A DNA stretch of 64,000 nucleotides from Crenobacter oryzisoli (GCF_030385785.1 NZ_JAUEDK010000005.1:115127-179126), one strand, 5' to 3'. Shown: positions 18,156 through 27,750, counted from the stretch's first letter. The notes: generated by a model not told the origin, from the sequence alone. A program made the numbers and translations.

Positions 18156-19148
18156 TTATTTTTGCCCGTTGGCCCGACGCATTAGGAGGCGCCAGCCACA
18201 GGCCTTGTCCAAGCCCTCTTTGGCAAAGGCGTACAGCGCGGCCAACATTCCGCCCGCCAGGAAAGCCAAGGCCACGATCAGCGCCCGCTTCGGTTTTTCC
18301 TTGTTCAGCGGCACATCCGCCTTGGCGACGATGCGGATCTCGTTGGCCTGCTGCGCCTTGGACAGCGCCAGAGACTCCTGCAGGCGCTGCTTCAGGCTCG
18401 CATAGAACACCATGTCGCTATACGCGGTGAGCAACTCCGGCGTCGCCCCCGTCCGCGACTTGACCGCCATGTCCTGACGCAGCAGATTGATCTGCTCCTG
18501 CAACTTGACAATTGGGCTGGACTGATCGGACAGCTTCGCGTCGTTGCTGTTGAAGAAGTCCTTGGCAGCCATTTCGGCTTGCATCTGTCCCAATGCAGAT
18601 GCAATGGCCCGGTCCTGGCCGGATAGGCGGCTCGGCCAGTCAGGCGACATCGCCTTGAGCTTGCTTTCAGCCTCCTTGCGCTGCTGCTCAGTTATGGACA
18701 TCCGGGCCTGCAGGTTTGCCTGGAAAGCCGCGCTCGGGCTCAGCCGGTTGTCGTGCGCGGCCTGGATGATCGTACTGGCGTAGCTGTCGGCCAGCGCCGC
18801 GGCCGTCTGCGGATCCCGGTCCAGCACTTGGATCTCTAACAGCTGGTCCTTGGTCAGACTGGTCTTGACGTTGTTGTCGAGCTCCAGTAGCGCATCCCGG
18901 CGATCACTGCTCTGGTAATGCTGCTGCAGTTTTAACTGGTCGAGAACGCTAGCGCGAACCTGGTCACTGCCGGCCAGTGTCAGCAAGGTGGGAGCCATAT
19001 TGAGCCCCAGCGCCGGGTTTACCGGAGGAACAATCAACGTGGAAGATTGATACTGATTGGACAGTGCCAACGAGACACCTGCCGCGACAACCGCACAGGC
19101 CACCGGCAGGCCGAACACGACTTTCTTGTGTTTGAGAAGAACGGCCAA
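18156..19148 (-). CDS. wzz: Wzz-like polysaccharide chain-length determinant (start unclear)
   Basis: This Wzz/PCP-type inner-membrane protein would set the length of a surface polysaccharide. It has an N-terminal membrane segment (LPVACAVVAAGVSLALS), a periplasmic coiled-coil region, and a C-terminal membrane segment after a Pro-rich turn (PKRALIVALAFLAGG). The start given is a TTG at 19148, which cuts into the usual cytosolic N-terminus. The frame stays open for 23 more codons to a TGA at 19218-19220 and encodes a plausible EEDELSLFDI leader, but offers no ATG, GTG or TTG. A GTG at 19221 is one base out of frame. No polysaccharide genes adjoin it, so it may be an orphan or a gene in decay. 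Confidence 0.75.
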   Translation of the reverse strand: MAVLLKHKKVVFGLPVACAVVAAGVSLALSNQYQSSTLIVPPVNPALGLNMAPTLLTLAGSDQVRASVLDQLKLQQHYQSSDRRDALLELDNNVKTSLTKDQLLEIQVLDRDPQTAAALADSYASTIIQAAHDNRLSPSAAFQANLQARMSITEQQRKEAESKLKAMSPDWPSRLSGQDRAIASALGQMQAEMAAKDFFNSNDAKLSDQSSPIVKLQEQINLLRQDMAVKSRTGATPELLTAYSDMVFYASLKQRLQESLALSKAQQANEIRIVAKADVPLNKEKPKRALIVALAFLAGGMLAALYAFAKEGLDKACGWRLLMRRANGQK

Positions 19149-19388
19149 AATGTCGAACAGCGACAGTTCATCCTCTTCAACGGTGTGATTCTGCGTAACG
19201 GAAACGGAGTCAGTTATTCACTAAGACATTCAAACAGCAATTGGACAAGGACCGGCTTAGCGCCGCTAACAAGTCTTCCCTGCATTGCGTGTTCTACCCT
19301 ACCGTACGCGACGTACAGGCTGCGGCAGGGCACCGGCCGGGACTACTATGCTGGATTTTGCTAGCTACTGCTAGGCCGACCCACTAAG

Positions 19389-19649
19389 TTACTTCCCAAG
19401 CAAACCGTTCACCACGTCGATATAGCGCTGCATCGCCTCATCGCTGCTGGTGCCCTTGAGCTTGTCCCAAGCATCGTACTTGGCACGGTTGATGAAGTCC
19501 ATCATACCCGGGCGCTCGCCCTGCACGTCGCCCTCGGTAGCCTGCTTGTAGAAGGCATAGAGCTGCAACAGGGTCTGATTGTCGGGACGCTCGGCCAGCG
19601 TCTTGACGTTGGCTTGCGCTTCGGTAAACAGGGTGGTCAGGTCAGACAT
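19389..19649 (-). CDS. Acyl-CoA-binding protein (ACBP family)
   Basis: The 86-residue protein matches the small four-helix ACBP fold that binds long-chain acyl-CoA esters in the cytosol. Typical pieces are LLQLYAFYKQATEGDV, the INRAKYDAWDKLKGTS helix with its conserved K-x-x-x-W pattern, and EAMQRYIDVV. The start at 19649 follows an AAGGA site; the longer upstream frame is not protein-like. It stands alone with no operon partner. Confidence 0.93.
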   Translation of the reverse strand: MSDLTTLFTEAQANVKTLAERPDNQTLLQLYAFYKQATEGDVQGERPGMMDFINRAKYDAWDKLKGTSSDEAMQRYIDVVNGLLGK

Positions 19650-19958
19650 GGGAATTCCTTCGTGTAGATAGCGTTGTTGTTGTGAGTGCTTAGCCCGTTG
19701 GTCGGCCATGGCCGAGCGTCGCCGACTGTACCACGAAATGCCATTTGGGAAAGCAAGTAAGCCACTCTCAAAAACAACGCAAATGCATCTGCCCCTATCT
19801 TGCCTTGACGCCAATCGCTTGCTGCCACCCACCCTACCCATAATCCAGACATGCGAGAACGAATTCAGGGCAGCATTGGCCGAAATCCTGTTTCAGCCAA
19901 CGACGCATCCTGACATGTCCTCAGCAGCAGACAAGCATGGCAGCCCCTCCAAGCCCCC
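19650..19958. other. Non-coding gap between ACBP gene and dsbC
   Basis: This 309-base gap holds the ACBP ribosome site at its lower end. I see no RNA gene, repeat or convincing hairpin. Open frames across it are short and not protein-like. Confidence 0.6.
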
Positions 19959-20699
19959 TTACTTGGCGTTCAGCAGCTTCTCGATCTCGTCCTTGTCGAT
20001 CGCACCCGGCACCATCTGGCCGTTGGCGAAGATCAGGGCCGGGGTACCATTGATCCCGAGCTTTTCGCCCAGCGCCAGGTTGCGCTCGATCGGCGTCGCG
20101 CAGTCGGCCGAACCACTCAGCTTCTTGCCCCCGCGCATCCAGCCGGCCCAGGCTGCAGTACGGTCCTTGCTGCACCATACCAGCTTCGACTTGTGCATCG
20201 CGTCCGGGTGCAGCGAGGTCAGCGGGAACAGGAAGGTGTAGATCGTCACGTTGTCGAGCTTGGCCAGGCTCTCGTTCTCGAGCTTGTGGCAGAACGGACA
20301 ATCCGGGTCGGAGAACACCGCCAGTTTGCGCGCGCCGTTGCCGCGCACTTCCTTGAACGCGTCGTTCAGCGGCAGCGAGCTGAACGCTACCTTGCTGAGC
20401 TCGGCCATTTTCTTCTCCGTCAGGCTTTCACGCTTCTGCGTGTCGATCAGATCGCCGACGAACAGGTAATCCGCCTTGGCGTCGGTGTAGACGATCTGCT
20501 TGCCCTGCACCACTACCTCGTAGATGCCGGCCACCGGCGTCGGAGTGACGCTTTGCACTGGCCGGTTCGGGAAGCGCGCTTCAAAGGCCTTCTTCACCTC
20601 GGCCGGCTTGGTCGCCGGCGCATCGGCAGCCGGAGCCGAGCAAGCCACCAGCGGTACGAAACCGAGCGACAGGACCAGGGTGCGCAGCAACGTTTTCAT
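19959..20699 (-). CDS. dsbC: Thiol:disulfide interchange protein DsbC, with lipobox
   Basis: DsbC is a periplasmic disulfide isomerase. The 246-residue protein has a signal region, an N-terminal dimerisation domain (about residues 30-90) and a thioredoxin-like domain with the active site CPFC (C134, C137) and the cis-proline loop INGTPAL. A second cysteine pair falls in the VWCS...SADC region. The signal ends LVACSA, which reads as a lipobox with C20 as lipid-bearing residue and Ser at +2, unlike the soluble enterobacterial DsbC. It is the last gene of the pepP-ubiH-ubiI run. Confidence 0.93.
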   Translation of the reverse strand: MKTLLRTLVLSLGFVPLVACSAPAADAPATKPAEVKKAFEARFPNRPVQSVTPTPVAGIYEVVVQGKQIVYTDAKADYLFVGDLIDTQKRESLTEKKMAELSKVAFSSLPLNDAFKEVRGNGARKLAVFSDPDCPFCHKLENESLAKLDNVTIYTFLFPLTSLHPDAMHKSKLVWCSKDRTAAWAGWMRGGKKLSGSADCATPIERNLALGEKLGINGTPALIFANGQMVPGAIDKDEIEKLLNAK

Positions 20700-20751
20700 T
20701 CACTATCCTTGTGTGGGTTGGCAACCGGCGTTCGACCGGCTGCGGGCAATA

Positions 20752-21906
20752 TCAAAAACCAATCGCGTGACGCGCCAACTGGCGCTTGATCGGGGCGATC
20801 CGGCCGGTCATCGTCAGTCCGGTATTGCGCAACCAGGACAACCCCGGCACGCCCTTGCCGTTAAACAGCCGGAACAGACCATCGCAAGCCAACTGCATGG
20901 TACGCACGGCTTCGAGCCGGCTGCGGGCGTGGCGACGCAGCAGCATCCAGTCCCCCGGATCGGCCGCGTTGCGCAACAAATCGGCTAGGGCTGCGGCGTC
21001 CTGGAAGCCCAGGTTGACGCCCTGCCCGGCAAGCGGATGCACGGTATGCGCAGCGTCGCCGAGCAACACCACCCGTTCGGCGACTGTCGCCTCGGGGCGG
21101 ATCATCCGCAATGGAAACGCGGCCGCCGGAGTGATCGCTGTGAAGCGGCCCAATTCGTGGCCGCCGGCGGCAGCGACCTTTACGGCCAGCTCTTCGGCAG
21201 ACAGCGCCAGCAGCGCTTCGGGATCGCTAGTAGACCAGACCATCGACACCCGGTTCCCGGCCATCGGCAACCAGGCCAGGATGCTATCGCCGGTGAACCA
21301 CTGGCGTGCGATATTGCCGTGCGGTCGTTCACATTCGAAATTCGCCACCACACCACTCTGACCGTAGGCGTCAATGCGCGCCGCAAGCCCCGCCTGCGCG
21401 CGCACCCAGGAATTCGCGCCGTCAGCGCCGACCAGAAGGCGCGTGCCCAGCACCCGGCCGTCGGCCAGGGTCAGCTCAGCACGGCTCGGCGTGGTCATCA
21501 GCGCCGTCGGCAACGCGCCGCAAATCCGCTCCACCTGGCTTTCAGCCAGTCTTTGCCAGATCGACGCGAGCAGCCAACGATTCTCGGCGATCCAGGCAAG
21601 CGCCTGTGCCCCCGCGTCGGATGCGGCGAAGCGGATGCGACCGCCAGCGTCGCCGGCGACGTCCATCTCCTCAATCGTGCCGAGCCGTTCCTCGCCGGGC
21701 CAGGCATCGAGCCTCTCCAGGAAACGCCTGTTGACCGGGCTGATCGCATAGAGGCGGGCGTCCCAGCCTTCGTCCAAATGACTGAATTCCGGCTCGTGCG
21801 CCTCGACCAGACCGACGCGCTGGCGGCTTTCGGCCAGTGCAAGCGCGAGGCTCGCGCCGACCAAGCCGCCGCCGACCACGATGATGTCAAACTGGGTATC
21901 GTTCAT
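20752..21906 (-). CDS. ubiI: UbiI/VisC-type FAD monooxygenase, ubiquinone biosynthesis
   Basis: This flavoprotein hydroxylase of the UbiH/COQ6 family acts on the ubiquinone ring. The 384-residue protein has the N-terminal FAD motif IIVVGGGLVGASLALALAES, a DG-type motif (LLVGADGANSWVRAQAGL) and the second FAD motif GDAAHTVHPLAGQGVNLGF. The GDAAHT form favours UbiI/UbiF over UbiH. It follows the ubiH-like gene with a 21-base gap, matching the pepP-ubiH-ubiI order of gammaproteobacteria. The precise ring position is not certain from sequence. Confidence 0.85.
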   Translation of the reverse strand: MNDTQFDIIVVGGGLVGASLALALAESRQRVGLVEAHEPEFSHLDEGWDARLYAISPVNRRFLERLDAWPGEERLGTIEEMDVAGDAGGRIRFAASDAGAQALAWIAENRWLLASIWQRLAESQVERICGALPTALMTTPSRAELTLADGRVLGTRLLVGADGANSWVRAQAGLAARIDAYGQSGVVANFECERPHGNIARQWFTGDSILAWLPMAGNRVSMVWSTSDPEALLALSAEELAVKVAAAGGHELGRFTAITPAAAFPLRMIRPEATVAERVVLLGDAAHTVHPLAGQGVNLGFQDAAALADLLRNAADPGDWMLLRRHARSRLEAVRTMQLACDGLFRLFNGKGVPGLSWLRNTGLTMTGRIAPIKRQLARHAIGF

Positions 21907-21927
21907 TCTGTGAGACCGAAACAGGAT

Positions 21928-23112
21928 TCAACGCGCCGTACCAACGCCGAACACCAGATGGCCGGCGAAGCGGCGTCGTGCCGGCGGCAAGAGATCGAGC
22001 AGGTTCATGCCGGCCCCGCGCAGTAGCGACATCAGGGCCCCATTGCCGTCGAACAGGCTGACCAGGCCATGGGTGAAACCGACCACCGCTTGACTGTCGA
22101 GCCGGCGCAACCCGGCATAGCGGCGCAACACGCCAGCCTCCCCCGGATCGGCCGAAGCGGCGACCGCCTCGACCAGACCCAGCGCATCGCGCACCCCCAG
22201 GTTCAGCCCCTGCGCGGCAACCGGGTGCATCGTTTGTGCAGCATTGCCGATCAATGCGACACGGCCGCTGACGGTGCGGTTAACCTGCTTCAGAGTCAAC
22301 GGGAACACCGCTCGGCCGCTCACGGCTAGCACCTTTCCGAAGCGGCCGGCCAATGCCTCGTCAAGCTGCTCAATCAGCTGTTCGGAAGGTTCATCGCGCA
22401 GCGCCTCGGCCTCGGTCGGGCTACGGGTCCAGACCAGCTTGAACGCCTCACCGTGCGGCAACAGCGCCAGCGGTCCGCGCGCAGAGAAGCGCTCATAAGC
22501 AACGCCGCCGTGCGGACGCTCGGTTCGCAGCTCGGCCAGCAGCGCCGACTGGTGATAATCGTGTACCCGGCGAGTTACACCGGGTAGTTGTTCGGCCAAC
22601 TCGCCACCATCGGCGAGCACTGCCAACCGACAGGTCAGCGGCGTTGCAGCACCGTCTCGGCTCAGCGTCAGCCTCGCGAACGCGGCGAGCGTTGCGACCC
22701 GGGTCACTCTTGTGCGCCAGAGCACCGCGACGCCGGCAGCGGCCAGCGCCGCCTGGCAGGCCTCTGCCAGCGCAGGATAGTCGACCACTGCGCCAAGCTG
22801 AGGCAGATCCAGGTCGTCGCGCGACAACACGGTCCGCCCCCAGCTGCCCTGCTGCGACACGTGCACCGTGTCGATCGCGGTCAGCGCCGCGTAGGGTATC
22901 TGCACGCCAGCGTCGGCGAAGGCCACGAGGCTCGCCCACGACAGCGCGATCGCCCGCGCATCGGTCAGCTTCGCTTCAGGGTCGCGCGCCTCAATCAATG
23001 CTACCCTGCGGCCGGCCCGCGCCAGCCGCAGCGCGGTCAGCGCACCGACCGGGCCGCCACCGACAACGGCGATCTCAACATGTTCAGGCACGGTTTCGCT
23101 CGGCCGACTCAT
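21928..23112 (-). CDS. ubiH: UbiH-type FAD monooxygenase, ubiquinone biosynthesis
   Basis: A second UbiH/COQ6-family hydroxylase of 394 residues, paralogous to the next gene. The FAD motif is VVGGGPVGALTALRLARAGR. The downstream motif reads GNAAQTMHPVAAQGLNLG; the GNAAQT variant is characteristic of UbiH, while UbiI/UbiF carry GDAAHT. It lies 16 bases after pepP and is probably cotranscribed with it. Confidence 0.87.
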   Translation of the reverse strand: MSRPSETVPEHVEIAVVGGGPVGALTALRLARAGRRVALIEARDPEAKLTDARAIALSWASLVAFADAGVQIPYAALTAIDTVHVSQQGSWGRTVLSRDDLDLPQLGAVVDYPALAEACQAALAAAGVAVLWRTRVTRVATLAAFARLTLSRDGAATPLTCRLAVLADGGELAEQLPGVTRRVHDYHQSALLAELRTERPHGGVAYERFSARGPLALLPHGEAFKLVWTRSPTEAEALRDEPSEQLIEQLDEALAGRFGKVLAVSGRAVFPLTLKQVNRTVSGRVALIGNAAQTMHPVAAQGLNLGVRDALGLVEAVAASADPGEAGVLRRYAGLRRLDSQAVVGFTHGLVSLFDGNGALMSLLRGAGMNLLDLLPPARRRFAGHLVFGVGTAR

Positions 23113-23128
23113 TGCATCTCCTGCGGGA

Positions 23129-24421
23129 TTAGCGCGCCATCAGCGCTTCGATCTCGTCGATGCGCTTCGGCACGTCGGCGGTATACACTTCGCGGCCTTC
23201 GCGCGTCACTAGCACGTCGTCCTCGATGCGGATACCGATATTGTGGAATTCCGTTGGCACCTTGTCGGCCGGACGGATGTACAGGCCGGGCTCAACCGTG
23301 GTGCACATGCCCGGGGCAAAGCGGATGATCTCGCCATCCCGGTAGCGGCCACCGACGTCGTGCACGTCGAGGCCGATCCAGTGGCCGATGCCGTGCATGT
23401 AGAACTGCTTGTACGCCCCGGATTCGATGATGCCATCGACGCTGCCAGTCAGCAGTTTCAGGTCGAGCATGCCCTGAGCAAGAATGTGTAACGCGGTATC
23501 AGACGGCACGTTCCACGCCACGCCCGGCGCCACTGCATCGATCGCGGCGAGCTCGGCCGCCAACACCACCTCGTACACTGCTCGCTGCGGTCCGCTGAAT
23601 TTGCCGTTTACTGGGAAGGTGCGGGTAATATCGCCCGCGTAGCCATTCAGCTCGCAGCCGGCGTCGATCAGCAGCAGCTCGCCGTCATTCAGCCTGGCGT
23701 TGTTGCCGACGTAGTGTAGGGTGCAGGCATTAGCGCCGCCAGCGACGATACTCTCGTACGCTGGGTAGCGTGCGCCATGGTGCACGAAGGTATGCAGAAT
23801 CTCTGCCTCGACCTGGTATTCGTAAAGGCCCGGACGGGTCGCCTGCATTGCACGCACATGCGCCTCGGCGCTGATCTGGCCGGCGCGGCGCAAGATATCG
23901 ATCTCGCCAACGTCCTTGATCAACCGCATGCCATCGATCAGCGGCAGCAGATCGTGATAGCGCACCGGTGCGGCGATCGCCTGGCGCTCGCGGGCACGCA
24001 CCTGCTCCAGCCACCCACCGACTCGCGCATCGAACGCGGCATTGCGGCCGACCGCCCAGAACACGTCGTCGCGGTTGGCCAACAACTCCGGCAAGCGCTG
24101 GTCAAGCTCGGCTATCGGATACGCGGCATCGAAGCCGAACACCTCCCGCGCGCCCTCGGGGCCATGGCGGAAACCGTCCCAGATTTCCCGATCCAGATTC
24201 TTCTCGCGACAGAACAGGATGCTCTTACCTTGGTCTGCGTCCAGCACCAATACCGCTTCCGGCTCAGCGAAGCCGGTCAGGTAGACGAAATGGCTGTCGG
24301 CACGGTACGGGTAATGAGAGTCGGCGTTGCGGGTGACCTCCGGAGCAGTCGGCAGCACGGCGATACCGTTACCCATCAAGGCCAGCAGGCGGGAACGTCG
24401 ATCGGTATGGGTCTGGAACAT
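23129..24421 (-). CDS. pepP: Xaa-Pro aminopeptidase PepP
   Basis: PepP removes N-terminal residues preceding proline. The 430-residue protein has the creatinase N-domain and a pita-bread metallopeptidase domain. Metal-binding parts visible are LLIDAGCELNGYAGDITRTF (Asp ligands), MHGIGHWIGLDVHDVG (His ligand) and two Glu-containing strands TVEPGLYI and RIEDDVLVT. The start at 24421 (MFQTHTDRRSRLLALM) is preferred because it follows an AGAGGA site; an upstream in-frame start adds 16 unrelated residues. Confidence 0.95.
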   Translation of the reverse strand: MFQTHTDRRSRLLALMGNGIAVLPTAPEVTRNADSHYPYRADSHFVYLTGFAEPEAVLVLDADQGKSILFCREKNLDREIWDGFRHGPEGAREVFGFDAAYPIAELDQRLPELLANRDDVFWAVGRNAAFDARVGGWLEQVRARERQAIAAPVRYHDLLPLIDGMRLIKDVGEIDILRRAGQISAEAHVRAMQATRPGLYEYQVEAEILHTFVHHGARYPAYESIVAGGANACTLHYVGNNARLNDGELLLIDAGCELNGYAGDITRTFPVNGKFSGPQRAVYEVVLAAELAAIDAVAPGVAWNVPSDTALHILAQGMLDLKLLTGSVDGIIESGAYKQFYMHGIGHWIGLDVHDVGGRYRDGEIIRFAPGMCTTVEPGLYIRPADKVPTEFHNIGIRIEDDVLVTREGREVYTADVPKRIDEIEALMAR

Positions 24422-24714
24422 GGAATCCTCTTGGCTTTGCAGAGCGGGAGTGAGACCGTCGCTACACACATGAGCAGCGCTCGGGTCTCCTGCACCTGTG
24501 CCCCCGGCGTGACAGCGCAGGCCGCCCTGCCCTTGTTGTTATGGACAAGCCTTGCATTGGCTAGTTTACACCGCCCCGCGGCAGCACCGATACGCTGTCA
24601 CTTGTGCTGCCACCCGCCCAATCCGGGCGTCAATTAGAGTGCCTCACCGTCACGATGAGTGACACCACAGCAGAGAACGCCATCGACTCGGCCAACGCTG
24701 GCCGAATGCTACCG

Positions 24715-24924
24715 TTACGGGTTCTGGCGCAGCCAGTCATGGCACAGCTTGGCGTAGCGCTCGAACTTTCCGCCACGCTTATGCAGTACCTTTTCCCACT
24801 CGATCACCTCCTCGCGTTCCGGAGCCTGATCGAGCGAACACTCCCAGAGCATGAACTCGACCAGAAACGCCACCTCATCGGGCTTGCCATTCCAGCAGAC
24901 ATCCAGCGCGTTATCGATCGCCAT
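24715..24924 (-). CDS. Small protein of unknown function (69 residues)
   Basis: A short, acidic, tryptophan-containing protein (WECSLDQAPEREEVIEWEKV) with no membrane segment or signal. Amino-acid use looks like a real protein, and an AGGTAA-like site precedes the ATG. It lies just beyond the yebC terminator and may be expressed by read-through. I do not recognise a family. The 293 bases between it and pepP show nothing I can support. Confidence 0.6.
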   Translation of the reverse strand: MAIDNALDVCWNGKPDEVAFLVEFMLWECSLDQAPEREEVIEWEKVLHKRGGKFERYAKLCHDWLRQNP

Positions 24925-24953
24925 CGGGGTTACCTATTTCAAATCAATGAAAA

Positions 24954-24980
24954 CGGGCCTACCCACAATGGGCAGGCCCG
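24954..24980 (-). terminator. Terminator downstream of yebC
   Basis: On the minus strand CGGGCCTGCCCA / TGGGTAGGCCCG forms a 12-bp stem with one G-U pair and a 3-base loop, followed by GTTTTC. It lies 39 bases after the yebC stop and just before the 69-residue gene. Confidence 0.75.
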
Positions 24981-25018
24981 GTCGGCCGCGCCGGGAACCG
25001 GCCCGGCCAGGGTCTGAC

Positions 25019-25744
25019 TCAATCCTCGAGCACCGCCGAGGTATAGACTTCCTGCACGTCGTCCAGGTCTTCCAACGCGTCGAGCAGCTTCTGCATACGC
25101 ATCGCGTCGTCACCGGCCAGCACCGTTTCGTTCTGCGCGCGCATCGTCACCTCGCCGTCCTCGGCCTTGTAGCCGGCCGCCTCCAGCGCCACCTTCACAT
25201 CGGCGAACTCGTACGGGCCGGTCAACACCTCCATCGAGCCGTCGTCATTGGTGAGCACATCCTCGGCACCCGCCTCCAGCGCGGCTTCCATCAGCGCGTC
25301 TTCGTCCACACCCGGCGCGAAGAGCAGATAACCCTCGTGCTTGAACTGGAACGCCACGCAGCCGTCGGTACCCAGGTTACCGCCGTACTTGCTGAACGCG
25401 TGGCGTACGTCGGCCACGGTCCGGGTCTTATTGTCGGTCAGGCAATCGACCATCACCGCCGCGCCACCGATGCCGTAACCCTCGTAGCGCAGTTCCAGGT
25501 AGTCGACGCCTTCCAGGTTGCCGGCACCACGGTCAACCGCGCGCTGGATGTTGTCCTTCGGCATGTTGGCGTCGAGCGCCTTGTCGATCGCCAGGCGCAA
25601 GCGCGGGTTGGCCGATGCATCACCGCCACCCAGTCGCGCGGCCACGGTGATTTCCTTAATCAGACGGGTAAAGATTTTGCCGCGCTTAGCGTCAGCGCGC
25701 TCCTTCTTGTGCTTGATGTTCGCCCATTTACTGTGGCCAGCCAT
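25019..25744 (-). CDS. yebC: YebC/PmpR-family protein
   Basis: A 241-residue YebC family member, full length, beginning with the invariant [20 protein letters not shown] and containing the [20 protein letters not shown] and [19 protein letters not shown] segments. YebC proteins have been described as DNA-binding regulators and, more recently, as helpers of ribosomes at proline-rich stretches. The gene has its own leader and terminator and looks monocistronic. Confidence 0.97.
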   Translation of the reverse strand: MAGHSKWANIKHKKERADAKRGKIFTRLIKEITVAARLGGGDASANPRLRLAIDKALDANMPKDNIQRAVDRGAGNLEGVDYLELRYEGYGIGGAAVMVDCLTDNKTRTVADVRHAFSKYGGNLGTDGCVAFQFKHEGYLLFAPGVDEDALMEAALEAGAEDVLTNDDGSMEVLTGPYEFADVKVALEAAGYKAEDGEVTMRAQNETVLAGDDAMRMQKLLDALEDLDDVQEVYTSAVLED

Positions 25745-25763
25745 AATCGCCTCGATAATGCTG

Positions 25764-25787
25764 CAAAGCGTGCCTTGGCACGCTTTG
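25764..25787. terminator. Hairpin between fliR and yebC
   Basis: A perfect 11-bp inverted repeat (CAAAGCGTGCC / GGCACGCTTTG) with a tight loop lies after fliR and 20 bases before the yebC ATG. It lacks a clear T tract on either side, so it may be a weak terminator of the flagellar operon or a structure in the yebC leader. Confidence 0.45.
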
Positions 25788-25832
25788 TCGTCAGTTCAAC
25801 AACCGGAATTTTGCCCGCAGTGTAGCAGAAAG

Positions 25833-26615
25833 CTATGTGAGCTTCAGCAGGGTGTCGAGGAAGCCGAACGCATCGCGATACAGCGTCTCGATCGCCGGCA
25901 CCATCAACGGCACTGCGACATACATCCCGATGAAACCGACCAGCAGCGTCAGTGGAAAGCCGAAACTGAAAATATTGAACTGCGGAGCGGCTCGCGTCAT
26001 CACCCCAATCGCCAGGTTAGTGACCAACAGCGCTCCCACTACCGGTAACGACAGCCACAGCCCCCAGCTGACCATCTGCCCACCCCATTCGGCCAGCGTT
26101 TTCAAATCGGTCAGAGACAGCGTTGCACCGATCGGTATCGAGCGGAAGCTCTCGAGCAGTGTTTCAATCACCAGACGGTGACCGTCGAAGGTCAAGAACA
26201 GCAGGAAGGTGAACGTGGTCAGCAGACGCGACACCACCGGCACCGACGCCGCATGCTGCGGGTCAAAGAACATGGCGAAGCCCAGGCCCATCTGCGTCGC
26301 CATCAGCGAGCCAGCGATCTCTACCGCCGAGATCACCACCCGCATCACAAAACCGATCGTGATGCCAATCAGGAGCTGCTGAAACAGGATCAGTACGCCC
26401 TGGGCCGAGACCAGCGGCACCGCCGGCAACGATGGCAACAGCGGCGCCAGCATCAACGTCAAGAGCAGGGCGAAACCCGCCTTGAAACGGCGAGGAATCG
26501 ATTTGGTGGAGAACAGTGGGTCAGTGACAAACAGACCGATGATTCGGGCAAACGGCCAAACGAACACGCTGACCAGAGCATTGATCTGTCCATCGGTAAT
26601 CGTGACGACCGCCAT
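25833..26615 (-). CDS. fliR: Flagellar export gate protein FliR
   Basis: FliR is a core membrane component of the flagellar type III export gate. The 260-residue protein has about six hydrophobic segments and typical sequence (PFARIIGLFVTDPLFS, GFVMRVVISAVEIAGSLMA, GLGFAMFFDP, APQFNIFSFGFPLTL). The start at 26615 overlaps the fliQ stop (TGATGG); the longer frame is antisense-like. It is the last gene of the fliL-R block. Confidence 0.96.
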   Translation of the reverse strand: MAVVTITDGQINALVSVFVWPFARIIGLFVTDPLFSTKSIPRRFKAGFALLLTLMLAPLLPSLPAVPLVSAQGVLILFQQLLIGITIGFVMRVVISAVEIAGSLMATQMGLGFAMFFDPQHAASVPVVSRLLTTFTFLLFLTFDGHRLVIETLLESFRSIPIGATLSLTDLKTLAEWGGQMVSWGLWLSLPVVGALLVTNLAIGVMTRAAPQFNIFSFGFPLTLLVGFIGMYVAVPLMVPAIETLYRDAFGFLDTLLKLT

Positions 26616-26887
26616 CAGCCGATCACGTGCGGAATGCTCTGGAACAGCCGCGTGGTGTAGTCGGTCAGCGTGTTGAGAATCCACGGCCCAGCCAGCACCA
26701 GCACCAGAAACAGCGCCAACAGCTTCGGGATGAAGGTCAGCGTCATCTCGTTGATCTGCGTCGCCGCTTGCAGAATGCTGACCAGCAGACCGACCAGCAG
26801 CGATGCGGCCAGTACCGGCGCAGCCACCAAGATCATCACATAGAGCGCGTTCTGCACAATATTGACGACAACTTCCGGACCCATCAC
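26615..26887 (-). CDS. fliQ: Flagellar export gate protein FliQ
   Basis: The 90-residue protein has two hydrophobic helices (about residues 13-40 and 50-75) and the conserved VGLLVSILQAATQINEMTLT segment of FliQ, which packs around the FliP-FliR core of the export gate. It overlaps fliR by one base and follows fliP after a 119-base gap that carries no recognisable gene. Confidence 0.96.
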   Translation of the reverse strand: MMGPEVVVNIVQNALYVMILVAAPVLAASLLVGLLVSILQAATQINEMTLTFIPKLLALFLVLVLAGPWILNTLTDYTTRLFQSIPHVIG

Positions 26888-27006
26888 TACTCCTCACACG
26901 ACGCTTCCAGCGTCTTTCTCATCAAGCAATTCTACTACCGTCACGCTACCACACCATTCTCGACCGCCCCGTCGCCTGACTAATATATCCGCGACTAACT
27001 GCCGGC

Positions 27007-27750
27007 TCAGCCGGTATAGAAACTCTGTACCAGCGAGCCCATCAAGAGCGTCCAGCCGTCGACCAACACGAACAACATGATCTTGAACGGCAATGAGATG
27101 ATCACCGGCGACACCATCATCATCCCCATCGCCATCAACACACTGGCCACCACCAGATCGATGATCAGGAAGGGGATGAACACCATGAAACCGATCTGAA
27201 ACGCCGTCTTCAGTTCACTGGTCACGAAGGCCGGGATCAGAGTCTTCAGCGACACGTCGGCCGGCGTCGCCGGCTTCGCCGACTGCGACACCTCGATGAA
27301 GAACTGCAGATCCTTCTGGCGGGTCTGCTTGAGCATGAATTCCTTCATCGGCCCGCTACCGACATCGAGCGCCTGCTGGAAACTGATCTTGTCCTCGGAG
27401 AATGGCACCCAGGCCTTGTTGTACACCTGATCGAGCGTCGGCCCCATCACGAAGATGGTCAGAAACAGCGCCAACCCCACCAGCACCTGGTTCGGTGGCG
27501 ACTGGCCTGTGCCGAGTGCTTGTCTGAGCAGCGATAGCACAATCACGATGCGGGTAAACGCTGTCATCAGCAGCAGCATCGACGGGATGAAGCCGAGCGC
27601 CGTCATGAACAGCAACATCTGCAGCGTCAGCGAGTACTGCTGGCCGCCACCGCTGGCAGGTGCACTGTTGAACAAAGGCAGACCGGCCGCTTGAGCCAGA
27701 CCGGTCGCGCTCAACAGCGCGCCGGCGATAAACAGGGAACGGAACTTCAC
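27007..27750 (-). CDS. fliP: Flagellar export gate protein FliP
   Basis: FliP forms the pentameric core of the export gate. The 247-residue protein has a cleavable signal ([15 protein letters not shown]), then the conserved [20 protein letters not shown] and [20 protein letters not shown] segments and a hydrophobic C-terminal half. The start is GTG at 27750, overlapping the fliO stop by two bases (GTGA). Confidence 0.97.
   Translation of the reverse strand: MKFRSLFIAGALLSATGLAQAAGLPLFNSAPASGGGQQYSLTLQMLLFMTALGFIPSMLLLMTAFTRIVIVLSLLRQALGTGQSPPNQVLVGLALFLTIFVMGPTLDQVYNKAWVPFSEDKISFQQALDVGSGPMKEFMLKQTRQKDLQFFIEVSQSAKPATPADVSLKTLIPAFVTSELKTAFQIGFMVFIPFLIIDLVVASVLMAMGMMMVSPVIISLPFKIMLFVLVDGWTLLMGSLVQSFYTG

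Noticed and set aside
16810..18405. 531-codon + strand frame opposite frmA and the wzz 3' end
   Set aside because: Antisense shadow of frmA, crossing the terminator at 18113-18141; not protein-like.
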